Made by a program: the position numbers and the translations under genes. 64,000 bases of DNA from Grifola frondosa (Eukaryota; Basidiomycota; Agaricomycetes; Polyporales; Grifolaceae). How positions within the stretch are numbered: position 1 is the first letter of the stretch; each line of letters opens with the position of its first letter. The notes below the pieces were generated by a model. The model worked only from the letters and a program-made list of their open reading frames with translations, did no database searches and was not told the DNA's origin. The stretch lies in NCBI GenBank assembly GCA_001683735.1, contig LUGG01000006.1, forward strand, positions 992,001 through 1,056,000. Reading direction: 5' to 3'. This document shows, one piece after another, positions 1 to 11,000 of this stretch.

Positions 1-1174
1 ATGTGCCGCTTGCGCGGGAAGTCGACGCGGCGCGCGACAGGTCGGAGGAAGGCGAAGGTACAGAAGGGGATAGTAGGGGGCGTCCGGAGTAGGATTTCGA
101 GGTGTGATGTCGGCTGAGCCCGTCCTGCGGTGCATGGAATTTGGGGAGGGGCCGCTGGTACGTGCTCTGTGCGCCCGCGGCAGAGGGCGCGTACGCCATC
201 GCGGGGCTGTACTTCCGCGCATACTTCTCCCAGCACCGCGAGCACGGGTGGTCGGGGTCGTAGTTCTTGTACCCCGTGTTCTTGCCTATGTAGGACACAT
301 GCATGGTGAAATGACAAATCATAGGTATGTCGTGATGGACAGATGCCACTCACACTTTGGGCATTCGAAGCCTGGGGGTAGACGAGCAGCTTTCCATGGC
401 GCAGCAAGGAATGGCCTGGAACTGGTTGGTCGGTCGGACGTGCGTCATCTGCGGCATCGTTACGACGTAGCGCAGGATCTGAGGACGACGTGTGAACTGC
501 TGAACGAGTTGGTGGCTCTCCGTCAGGCGGCTGATATCGTCGACTCGACGATGATTCGTCCGCAGGACGCTCATATTGTGAACTCGACCCACCAAACAGA
601 CTGGTGTCGACGTCCCCCCGGCGGCATAAAAATCCCTCGCGAATTCAGATGCCGGCAGAGGAGTGCTGGGGGAATTGGGCGTGGAGCGCGAGCGGTTGTC
701 TCGCCTGAACGACGGGTGTATCGGAGGTGGCCCGAGACGGCTCTGCGACGTACCAGCGGTCTGTCTCTCCCCTGGAAAACTGCTCCAGTTAGAGCCTGAG
801 GGTTGAGCGCTCTGCTGTCCCGTAGGGAAGGGCGAGAGGTATTGTGGGACGAGACGTGGGGCTTGCTGGAACGGCCTCCGGGGACCGAGCTCTAGGGTAG
901 TTTCGCCATTGCGGAGGTCTGGAGCTACTGTGTACGCAGGCGGGAGGTCCTCCGTGAGGGGATCGCTTGTTGCTGCTGCGAGTGGTGGCGCATCGGAACT
1001 TGGTCCCGCGGGGAGATCTTCTGGTGGGGGTGTTGGTGAACGTGCGCGCTGTGAGGCAGGCTCTGCCGTGACAGAATTCCTGATTAATGATGTGGTTCCG
1101 GTTGAGCTGGGCGTAACCGCTGGTGTACGAAACGGATTGTGAGGAGATACCATCTTGTTGCGCAGTGGCTGCAC
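1..1174 (-). CDS. Pro/Ser-rich Hua1-like protein with C-terminal Cys motif, partial
   Basis: The start (1174, or the Met at 1153) opens a Pro/Ser-rich N-terminus with a PPAY motif, the kind of PY motif bound by WW-domain ubiquitin ligases. The C-terminal part reads GFECPKCKNTGYKNYDPDHP followed by a Cys-rich HPCSRCWEKY-type stretch, resembling fungal Hua1-like zinc-ribbon proteins of the endocytic/ubiquitin pathway (family call from memory, moderate). An intron at about 286-353 joins the CPKC half to the KNTGYK half. The gene continues past base 1. As printed the frame breaks twice: one base appears missing in the C/G run at 614-619 and one in the run at 374-378. With both allowed for, the protein stays conserved to the window edge. 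Confidence 0.6.
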
Positions 1175-1483
1175 TCGCTGTTCGATAAAACGGGGGCTGG
1201 GACAGAGTTCAGAGGTTTGAGTTCAGGTAGGAGAGAGTGGTGATTTGGTCGTGATGAGAATGTTAGTATCAAGGATATCCCTGCGCCTTCGGCAGTGCAC
1301 CGAGCACCGAGCGGCAATGAATAAGTACTCCGCAGCAAGCATATATGGCGCGCTTTGTTTTGAGCTCGGCGGTGAATGCACATCGAAAATCAGGATCAAG
1401 AGCCGTATCTCAGGCTGTATATTACAATATGCACGAGACCTGTATACTACAAACAAAAAATCCAGACCTATAAGTGCCATCTG

Positions 1484-2431
1484 CTATGGCGCGTCCTCTT
1501 TGCCGCTGAGACTCCTGAAAAATTCTGCATAGGCATGCTCGATATCAAATGATAGCTGCATAAGCCGTCATTATTAAGAGCAGACTGCATAGGTAAGGAG
1601 ACGCTGCTTGCCTGTCTGGACTGTTCTTCTGTGATTTCTTCTGACGCCTTCATAGCATTCAGGGTGATAAGCCTGGAATGTACAGACAGCATGACGCGGG
1701 GAGTTTGAGAGCATAGAGGAGAGCACGAACCAACCGACCATCTTGCTCCTGCCTTCCCAGTCCTTGCTGCCCTTGAATCGGGCATACCCTGTGACCAGCT
1801 CTTGTAAGATCGGGTGCAGCTGGTCCTTCGCGCGCATTCTCAGCTTCAGCGCGTCCATGAATGTAATGAAGCTCTGCAGATATGAAAGGATGTGTTAAAT
1901 CCATAAGGGGTCTGTTTGGGATAATTATTAGCGTACCTGCGTTGTCTCGGCGACCCATTTGCCCGTCTCCGGGCCTGCCTCACTAGAGTGCTCAACCGTC
2001 GCAGGTACTCCGACCTGTATTCGATGCAACGCCGCAGGGTGATCCATCTGTGTTGGCGTTCTCCAGGCGTTAGCTACGTACAGCAAGAGTTTCACTGTGG
2101 TAGAGGACTCACCCGGTAGCGAGCCATAAACTGCTCGATTGACGGCACATCGTCGCTGACGAGCTTCAACATGGTTTTGTACTGCGATAGCAGCCGAGTG
2201 CATGCCGGAGAATATCTTTTCTACCCCCAGGTCAGCTTGGACATGAATCGGGCGCGGAGAGGAGACGGATGCGCACTCCGCTGCGGTCACCGAGTCGCGC
2301 ACGTAGGCGCGCTCGAGGTAATCGAGAGAGACGACGATGCCGAAGAGTGTCGCCAGGAGTCCATACTTCTCGCGCTCTGCGTTGGTAGTGTACAACCGGG
2401 CTTCTTCGTCGAGATTGAGCGGGGAGGCCAT
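1484..2431 (-). CDS. VPS28: ESCRT-I subunit Vps28
   Basis: Vps28 is the ESCRT-I component that links ESCRT-I to ESCRT-II/III at endosomes during multivesicular-body sorting. The start at 2431 gives MASPLNLDEEARLY. The N-terminal core NAEREKYGLLATLFG and LDYLERAYVRDSVTA, the middle MDHPAALHRIQVGVPATVEH with ETGKWVAETTQ, and the C-terminal four-helix domain DALKLRMRAKDQLHPILQEL through MKASEEITEEQSRQ are all typical. The end LSFDIEHAYAEFFRSL leads to the stop at 1484. There are about five short introns. The last (1556-1611) begins with GC instead of GT. Reading frame and length (about 210 residues) are intact. Confidence 0.93.
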
Positions 2432-3516
2432 GGTCGGTGGCGAGGAGTAGGATCTTATCTTATCGCAACGTCGCCCGAGATGGCCACTGATGGCCAGCAA
2501 CGCCACCCTCTAATATCTCACGCATACGTCTCTGAGTCACTGTCGTCGATTGTGAATTCGAGGTTCTATTATGGGCCCATGGCTTAGAAGAGCTTCCTAT
2601 GGCGTGTGGTCATAGATTATACTTGTTTTTGCCGAAAACGAGAGCTATGATTTCATGGTCCGAGGAACCTCAGTCGTGAGTTGCTCTCACTATTAGCTAA
2701 CATCCGACATGTATATTCATTATAAGTCCTGTAAGATAAGCGGCAAATTCTTGATGATGATGCCAGCTGCTCGACGTATTTGCAGTATGGTATGTACTTC
2801 GACTAATCAGGAGTTTAACAGAACTCAAATCTTCTAGAAGACAATATGATGTATCCTGGTACAAATGAAATATGTTGGATATATAACGGTTCGTAGTTTC
2901 TTTTCTTTCTGATCTTGGGACTTCACGTTCACTCGGACCACTGAACCCAAGTTTGTCGCTAACTACAATTTTCCGATCATTAATAAGACTAAACACATCG
3001 AGCAGATGCCACCTCCGAAGTCGAGCGAGCGCAATCAGCAGACTCAGATTTGCTTGTAACAAACGTCGCGCTCGGAATTTGGCCTACTTACGGTCAGCTG
3101 GGGTCAGGGACACGTTCGACCGAATCTAACATAGTAACGAGGAGATACCGCGAAATACTTTATCCAAGGTTCAGGTGTCACAGCCAGTCTTAGTGAATGA
3201 GGGCTGAAGCGCGAACTCCTTGGCCTCTCATGTCAGCATTGACACATGTCTGTCAGTGGATTGATCCTAAATATCACCTTGCTAGAATGTCTTGTCTGGC
3301 CAAACTTCAACGGCACAATGAGGTGCTCTCAGCCCGATACGTCGTCGGAGACGTACACCACGCGATCATATTTGCGCAGTCCAATGTGCAGGCACCCGAG
3401 TTCAACTTCACCCTGACAGATGTCATCTGCGTGCTCAGGCTATGCGGCTGACATTGTTGTCAGTAATTTCTGCAAATTCTTTTCCACTCCAGTTTCGAGT
3501 ACGCGAGTGACTTGCG
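2432..3516. other. Intergenic stretch, no gene recognised
   Basis: About 1.1 kb between VPS28 and the MACPF relic. Several 60-120 codon open frames occur on both strands, but none shows a recognisable domain, splice-supported continuation or codon bias. The part next to 2432 should hold the VPS28 promoter. No RNA gene was seen. Confidence 0.5.
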
Positions 3517-4110
3517 TTGGGTCCTGCCAAGACTACCCCTGCCAGTCACCGTAACTCCACCGGACCTTGGATTGGACTACCATGGCTTGTCATCCTCGTG
3601 AGCGACCACGGCAGATCCGATCAACTACGAAAGGGCTCACCGCCATTTCTTGGCAATGCCAGTACCGAGCCTATGAAGTGCATCCTCTTCTTAGTCTCAC
3701 ACGCAACATCGACTCTACTGCTGTTTCTACCAGGCTGCCAGGGCTATCCAGCCCTGTGATGTGCTTTAGCTATTTTCCCGACCTTGCAGCAATTAATGTC
3801 ACCAACCTGTTGGGCGGCGCCCTAATCCCAGACGACATTCCCGCTAATGTGATTCCTTGTTGACCTCGCTTGGTGCTACATGCAACGTTCTCGCTGATCC
3901 CTACCTAGATGCACGGTAATATTGAATGGCATAGGTATCTGATTTAGTTGATACTGAACAGGTGGGATGTAGTAAGCAAATTGTAACATCACTTATTACA
4001 TAGCATGACTCGTCCTTCGGCTGTATACTCATTCTATGCAGTACAACAGGAGTCCTCGGTGGTTCTCAAGACGCATGGTGGTCGTTGGTACTAGCTGTGA
4101 AATGCGGCTG
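3517..4110 (+). pseudogene. Decayed N-terminal fragment of a MACPF-family gene
   Basis: The stretch around 3830-3915 resembles the N-terminus of the intact MACPF gene at 25.9 kb in nucleotide and translated sequence: the IPxNxIPCLTSLGAT segment recurs but is split by an in-frame stop and a frame change. Near 4005-4025 a piece like CATGACTCGTCCTTCGGCTG matches the start of that gene's third exon. No GG-signature region or C-terminal domain follows, so only the first few exons are represented. The boundaries are approximate. It is either a partial duplication or the remnant of a second tandem family member. Confidence 0.5.
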
Positions 4111-4235
4111 ATGATTAGGTCTCCACAAAAGGAGAGCTCTGTAGTGATGAAAGCAGTCTACATGTCAACACGGCGCAACGTATTACGGCTCTGTCAGCCG
4201 AACAAATTTAGAGCTCGTAGGCCTCTTCGTAGAGG

Positions 4236-5278
4236 CTATAAACGATTTGTATTAAACCTGTGAAACGCCTGAACGATAGGGAAGATGGTCAACATTGTAT
4301 CCAAATTCCCAATCTGATTCGAGTCGAAGCGGACGTACCGCCAGATAAAGCGATCACGATAGGTCTCGAATGGACCAGCGTCTTCCCGCCCATTTGTAGA
4401 ATGCGAATAACGGAAGGCGGAGTCATCGCTGATTGGGTATTCGAGCCTGATATATCCCCGAACATCAAGATTACTATGCAAAGGAACTATGGAAATAACA
4501 TACTGATTCCGAATGAACGTTTGGATATCCCATACAGTGACGCCCCGCGCATTCTCGACATTCATATATTCACGTCCTTCAAGACCCACGTAGCCTGCCA
4601 ACCACATTGTATCGAGGGGAGGGAATGTGGCAAAACTGCGTCGAGCAATCGGATGAAGATACAGAGCGCAGAGCGAATGTTGGCAATCCCGACTCGGAGA
4701 AGTTCTAGCGACACAACAAACGCGAGCGTCATTCTCGACACCTGTTCGAATGGGAGAAAAGGTGATGTGCTTGAAAAGCGCATGAGGGGGAATACGTAAT
4801 TTATCGAGTTCGTCCGCAACGGACATATAATCGCTCCAACTTCGAAAGTGGTGCTCGGGATGATGTTCGTTCCACTCAACACGTAAATCTAGGGCGTATT
4901 TCATACCCAGTACTTTGGAGGAAGTTGCTCATCGGTCGTAAGGGACAAAAATGAGATATGTTACTCACCATTTGCTTCCAATAACGTAACGCCACAATGC
5001 GGATGCGTGCAGAAACCGTCCTTGGAGATACACTCAAAGGCGATCGCCTTCCAGCAAATATCCTGGCCGTCCTCAGGCAGAGACCCTATACCTGAAAGAC
5101 GGCAGCACCGCTCCCAAAACGCGTTTTGGGTTTTCATATCTTTATCATACAGTGCGGCAGTGCGTCGGCATGCATGGTAGAAACAGACATGGGTGCGAAG
5201 ATCAGTATCCTCGATGAGCTCCTTTATGACAAGGATAAGTTCATTGGGGAGATCGTCAAAGGTACTCTGTGACTTCAT
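4236..5278 (-). CDS. F-box-like protein, paralogue 1
   Basis: The N-terminus carries an F-box-like helix pattern (DDLPNELILVIKELIEDTDL then RTHVCFYHACRRTAALY), followed by a conserved WERCCRLSGIG and Cys/His segment FCTHPHCGVTLLEAN. One 56-nt intron (4913-4968) joins LLEAN to VLGMKYALDLRVEW. The second exon contains ARRSFATFPPLDTMWL, shared with the paralogue at 44.2-45.3 kb (RRSFATFPPTDFMKL). The protein is about 325 residues and the frame is intact to the stop at 4236. F-box proteins act as substrate receptors of SCF ubiquitin ligases; such lineage-specific families are common in Agaricomycetes. The substrate is unknown. The match to the F-box consensus is loose. Confidence 0.7.
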
Positions 5279-5742
5279 GGTTATAGGAGTGCAACAAGTT
5301 CAATTGCAAGAAAACAAAAGCGGGAACCTTACGTCAGATCCATAACGTTCTAAATACGGATACATTCCAGTGGTTCACCAGTCGCTCGCGATCGCCTGTG
5401 GCTGCGCACCAATACCTCCATTATTACTCAATTACAATTCAAATTGGAAACTTCATCGCGCATTCATTTGTGGCCAGACATACACCTCGAGCAGGAAGCG
5501 TCATTTGTTTAGCTTATCTTGACCGTTGAAAGAAAATTGCACATCCTTGCTTCGAATCTCCGCGCGTTAAACCAACCACGTTGCAAATATCAACCTTTTC
5601 TCTAGGTTCACTCAAAAGATTACGGAGCTCTCCGAAAATTCTGGTCATCTTGGCTGTCTCCTCGGTCATATTGTTTTCGCTTCAACGCAAAGCCGCATAT
5701 CCATTGTCTCGCCAATCGCCTAAGACCTCCCGTGTATTGTCC
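5279..5742. other. Intergenic, head of F-box gene and 3' side of methyltransferase
   Basis: A 464-bp spacer between two minus-strand genes. It holds the presumed promoter of the F-box-like gene and the 3' end of the methyltransferase gene. No open frame or RNA was recognised. Confidence 0.4.
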
Positions 5743-7413
5743 CTATAATTTCCGGAACTTTCCCTGCATCCAGACTCTGTACATTTTGAGCTGCCGCTTT
5801 CTGTTGACTATCAATCGACGGTCAATACCCAGTTGTTCCAGCGCAAATAAAGGATGATTTGGGGAGGTAGATTCAGCGAGGATTGGATGAATGGTCGTAT
5901 TCCGCGGAACTAGCGATGCTGATGAGCCATTTTCGGGAGATGAAAGGCATTCATTTATGTTTGTGAGCTCTGCTGGTGAGAGTGGCCGCACGGGAGACGC
6001 AGATGATGATTCCGGAGCCGTATGAGATGGTGTCGGTTCAGGCTGGTCGAAGTTATTCTCATCCGCGTCCTCGACAACTTGAATATCCGTATTTGTTTTT
6101 GATGCAAGTGGCGCCGGAGAACCGGTGAATAGCAGTGCAAGTTCATCTAAGAAATAGAGAGCAGATCAGTTTCAGCTTGGATTACTTAATGCTGATGCGG
6201 CGGACCAAGTTCAAAAAAGTACACGCGCGTTTTGTCTCCTCGAATATAGAAATTGTCGTCAAGCAATCTTCCCGACTTAAATCTAAGCTGCGTTAGATCA
6301 TACCGGCCATAATCACGGAATAATACGAGGCCGTTTGGTTTAAGCATCTAGTAGACGTGTCAATAACTGGATCGAACAATGGGTCGAAGTCCTCAACAAC
6401 CTTATGAATATTCTCTACTGCATTTCCCCATTCATTCGGATGCAAGGCGCTCAACACGAATACCAGGATAATGATGTCGATACTTCCTGGTGGTACCGCT
6501 GGGGGTAAATTCGACGAGGAGAGATCCCAAACTGCAGCATTTATAGAGCCGCAAGGGGGCGACAGGTATAGAGGGTTTGTCTGAAAGGTCAGGGATGAAT
6601 TTAACCGTTACGAGATATAGACAATTTGATCATGCAGTAAAGGACGCACTTGGACCAATTTCACAGCATGCGATGAATAGTCATATGCGTGAAGAAACAA
6701 AGCCGGGTTATGATTTTCAGATAGTAAGGGAAAAACAGCGTTCCCCGCGCCTATCGTGAGTGAGTTTCATCTCAGAAGTATACAGACGAAAGAGCTCATA
6801 CCGCAGCCAATTTCTGCGATGGACATTGGTCCTGCCTATCAAGTTTGAATGTTCAGTGGACCGCGGAGACCACAATGATGACGCACCTCTGGTTCAGCTG
6901 CCTTTGTCAACTCAGGAAATTCAAGATGCAGCCTAATCAGCAGATGAGTCGCGGGAATCACACATATAATGAGCAGAACAGACCATTTTCTATTTCGGAA
7001 GAAGTTATTGGAATTCATTTTATAGAAATTATCCCTGGATTGGAGATTTCAACACACTCCTGCTGGTAACATTTATGCATACAAACAAACCAATGTCTCG
7101 CAGGCTTGTCATTATACTTCGACTTGTCATATTCGGGGACTGGCGCATTCTTCTGCCTCGCCAAAGCTGATGCAATGACTTCTTCTTGGTCGTCCGGAGG
7201 GGGCACATGATCCCAAGCATTTTGGCTCCAAACATCGGAACCTTCAGTAAGAAATCTGGTAAGGTCGGCTGGTCAATTCTCAATCATGTCATGAGTATGT
7301 AAAAATGCTTGCCGGGATCCAAAGGGAGGCTTCTCTGAGCTCACATCGTGAACGGAGGACGAGGTCTTCTGGATCCTCGAGCCTCTGGATTGTTCCAATT
7401 CGCCATTCTGCAT
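5743..7413 (-). CDS. tRNA N3-methylcytidine methyltransferase, Trm140/METTL2-6-8 class
   Basis: Predicted SAM-dependent enzyme that makes m3C in the anticodon loop of tRNAs. Start at 7413 ([15 protein letters not shown]). Conserved features in order: [28 protein letters not shown] with NNFFRNRKW, the SAM-binding motif [35 protein letters not shown], then [18 protein letters not shown] and [18 protein letters not shown], and the C-terminal [21 protein letters not shown] variable low-complexity insert of roughly 80 residues lies before the C-terminal motif. About seven introns; the first (7256-7312) is GC-AG. The frame is intact throughout to the stop at 5743. Whether tRNA-Thr or tRNA-Ser is the substrate cannot be told from the sequence. 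Confidence 0.9.
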
Positions 7414-8083
7414 TATGATGACTACCCGCTATGAGCAGAGACCGTCCGGTGTGGCGAATTGCGGTGAACGATCAAAGTCAAATTTATAGATATTACTTCT
7501 ATTAATGCGTGAGAATGTGTAACAATTCATGTGATGTGACATTCAGGTTCACCACAAAGATTCTTACCTCCCGAGCTTTCGGCAATCTTCCTACTGCCTG
7601 ATCAATTGCAAGTACTTACCATGAGCAGTCATGAGAGAAAGTGATAGAGGATGAAGCCCTCCAAGATCGCTGGTGAGGAGTAATGGACTGTGACATCGAT
7701 GTAATATGTAACGCATCGTCACACCAGCCGAGCCGTGCCGGTTCAAACGATTAATTCATTCCGTAAAGAATAGATTTACGAATTGAATAATAACTTCTGT
7801 CTTCGACATCCATCTTGTCGCTGCGCAGAATCTCGCCGCCGACGTCCTCAACCGATTCTAGTTTAAAGAAACGTTCAGGTAGCTGTCCGACAGCGCAAGC
7901 TTTTAGAGAACTGGCTAGGAGCCTGGTGACCTGGACCGGAAACAATACCACTCCGGGCGCACGCTTCGAGCCAGGCGCTGCGGTTTCTACACCTAGCTGA
8001 TGCCAACTCGATTATTGCTTACCACTTAACTCTATACATTCCATTCGGTGCTGGGTACGAAGGTAATTGATTCTGGAACTCGA
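7414..8083. other. Divergent intergenic region
   Basis: A 670-bp region between the divergent methyltransferase and RhoGEF genes. It should hold both promoters and 5' UTRs. Short open frames on both strands at 7751-8000 mirror each other and look like chance frames. No further gene was seen. Confidence 0.4.
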
Positions 8084-11000
8084 ATGTCCTCTCTCGCGGC
8101 GCTTCCCCCACTCTCCAGCTCACCTGGCGACGAGGATCTGGCTACCCTCTATCATCAAGTTCTCGCTGGTTTCGCGGAAGAGTCTCCCACTTCAGAGCAA
8201 CCCATGCAATCCATTCCTCCTCAACCGAAGGAGCGTGGGTCGAACCCTGCGCCCCTTTCGTATGGTCACTACGGAGATGACGGCGTAGAGACCTCTCCTT
8301 CAAGCTGGGTGCAACCAAATAGCTCTCTCTCGGCAACCTCGCGGGCCAGCTGTACGTGTTTGCTATTACTGTGTTTGCATTCTGCGCTTGTGCGCCGCTG
8401 CTCCTCGCTGTTATACTCACCCTGAATCAACAGCGAAGTACGGACTACCCCCCTCTCCCCGTCCACCACCTCAGAGTCTCCCCCAATCTCCAAACCAACG
8501 CGCACCAAGGCCCCTGCCACGCATACCTGGCGCACCATCGAGTGCGCCGCTGCCACCACTACCACCGCCTCCGCCTTCGATGCTATTCCCATCAGGTATG
8601 CCTGAGCCCCGTCCGTATGTTCCGGAAGAGATTCCCCAGCAGCGTCCGAAGCACTCGAGCATAGATTCGTGCGTACCTGTGTTGAGTCGTCTTGGACGTG
8701 TGGTCGTCGTTCACACTTGCATTGTAGTGGTCGACGCCTCCCGCGGACGCCAGGCGAAGTCGCGGGGAATGGGTATTCGATCCCACCTGGCGCGATGAAC
8801 CCGCAAGCGGGTCCAGCGATGACCAGCCGGCTGTCTTCGCTGAACGGCGCCTCGTCCCCGGATTCGCGTCCTGGATCGGGTTCAGTACGCCCCGGCTCAA
8901 CGGAGAGTGCGGGGATGCGGGGACCGTATTCGATGCCTATGCCCGATCTCGGGGACAGTTTCATGTGGAGGCCCCCCACAGGATCGAACGATGCTGGGGT
9001 AGCCCGCAGGCCAGCAGGAGCATTGCCCCCGAAAGTCCCTGGTTACAACGGAAACTATGAGGAGGACAGGCCGCCGAGCTCGCCTTCCACGCTGGATATC
9101 TCGGAACCGAGTGCGGGATTGCGGCCGTACTCGCCATCGCAGCACTCGTTCGTGTCGTCTGTGTATCCGGGCCAAAATTGTGGGTGCCGTGCGCGGTCGC
9201 TCGATAGTTGTGCTAAGCGTGTTTGTGGTAGACTCGCAATCTGCCCAGGATCTGGGAAGATCGACGTCGGTCGGGTCGGGGCATCCTATCAGAGCTACCC
9301 CACTGGAGGAGTTGACCGCCATCTGTCAACTGCGACACATACGACAATGTCGTCATTGTCCGCGAATGGCGAAACCATGATTCGTAGCAACTCGGCGATG
9401 GCTACATCGGTTGACCGCGGGAATTCCGTAGTGTCATATGTGTCGCAAGGATCGGACAACGGCTGGGCCGCTGGGGGATCTACACCGGCATACCAACAGC
9501 CACCCCGGCAAGATTATCTTCGCCCCCAGGCCTCCTTTGAGATATCTCGCGCCCCTTCTGCACAAGGGCCGGTGGCCTCTTCCAGCAGGTCATGGCGTGA
9601 CAATGATTTGGTGCGCACGTTAGAGGATATCAAGCGTCCTCTGGAGCTGCATGAGGACTATGTGGACAACGAGGACGAATACTTTGACGACGAAGAAGAC
9701 CCGTCCGAAGAAGGTGACGACAGGTTCTTCAACCCGGCATTGCTTAGCCATATAGCGGTAAGATTGAGAGATAAGGTGCCTAGAGGTACACATGTGAAAG
9801 GGAGCATCCCGTACCCAAGGGCATTTACGGGGAAGGATATTGTCGTGAGTATACTTCATAGCCCTTGTCGAAGCTCGTTCACATGATGGTATCCAGTCAA
9901 CGATCCAATCTCAAATTCAACGGGAGCTGTTAATCACGCATGGTGTCTCCACCAATGACCGACGTGCTGCGCTTCAGGTTGCCCGTAGTCTACAAAGTCA
10001 ACTGTTCTTCTATGAAGTCGAGTGGGGTGGGCGACTATTGCAGGATGGGGTCGAAGATGTGTATATGTTCCTGGACGACCAGGAGGGTGCATCGGATGCC
10101 CGTGTCGAGCGTGAAGAACTACCAACCGGAGTGATCACACTGTTGACGAAGTGCTACGCATCAAGTTGTGACGAGGAGAATCCGTGTTATTCCTACACAT
10201 GTCCGAGACGGGTATGTCATTTCCCGATCGTGTGGTCAATAAGCATACTTAAAGCATTGTTGTAACAGAAGGGGGCTCTACCCTTAATCAGTTCCACCGA
10301 GAAGGACGAAGAGGAAGATAAGGCAAGTGTTTCGCTGGGACTGTACAGCTTTTTGTATCCTGATATATTTCTCTTTAGGATGAATGGGCTAGAACAGTAC
10401 CACCGGAGCTGCTGGAGACGCTGCCAGAGAGCGAAGTCAACCGCCAAACGTGAGTGTGCTCATCTGCGTAAGCACATGCAGAGGTACTGAGATTTATCTC
10501 AGAATCATCCACAAGCTCGTCAGCAAAGAAAAACAATATCTTCGTGATCTTGACACTGTGGAATCTGTGAGTTCGTGTTACTTCCCTCGCGAGCGCCATG
10601 GTCATGATGATTTCGCAGCTCTTCATCAGAGGCCTACAGAACGCCAATCCTCCAGTTATTCGGCCTAGCGAAATAGATGAATTTATCGAGGAAGTTTTCG
10701 GAAACAATCCTTGACCTTCGGGAGTGCAATCGCCGCCTCTTGGAGGTAATGTATGTGCGGCAGCGAGAACAAGCACCGATAGTTCACGGAATTGGCGACA
10801 TCTTCCTTGATGCGGCAACGGAGTTCCGATTGGCATACCCTATTTACGTTGGACACCTTCCTGTTGCAGAGAAGAGGGTCAAAGATGAGACCGAACGCAA
10901 CGCTGATTTCCGTCTGTTTTTGGAGGTTTGTTTATTTTTTTGATTTATCAAAAGCCATTATGCTCACATAGCCCGTCTCCACCAGCAATGTGCTAGACAT

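Noticed and set aside
2215..2290. Suspected lost base in VPS28 after SVTAAE
   Set aside because: Using the acceptor GTAGAAAAG restores TAAEYSPACTRLLSQYK without any indel.
8269..8979. 236-codon minus-strand frame
   Set aside because: Lies opposite the Pro-rich N-terminal exons of the RhoGEF gene; composition is explained by the sense strand.
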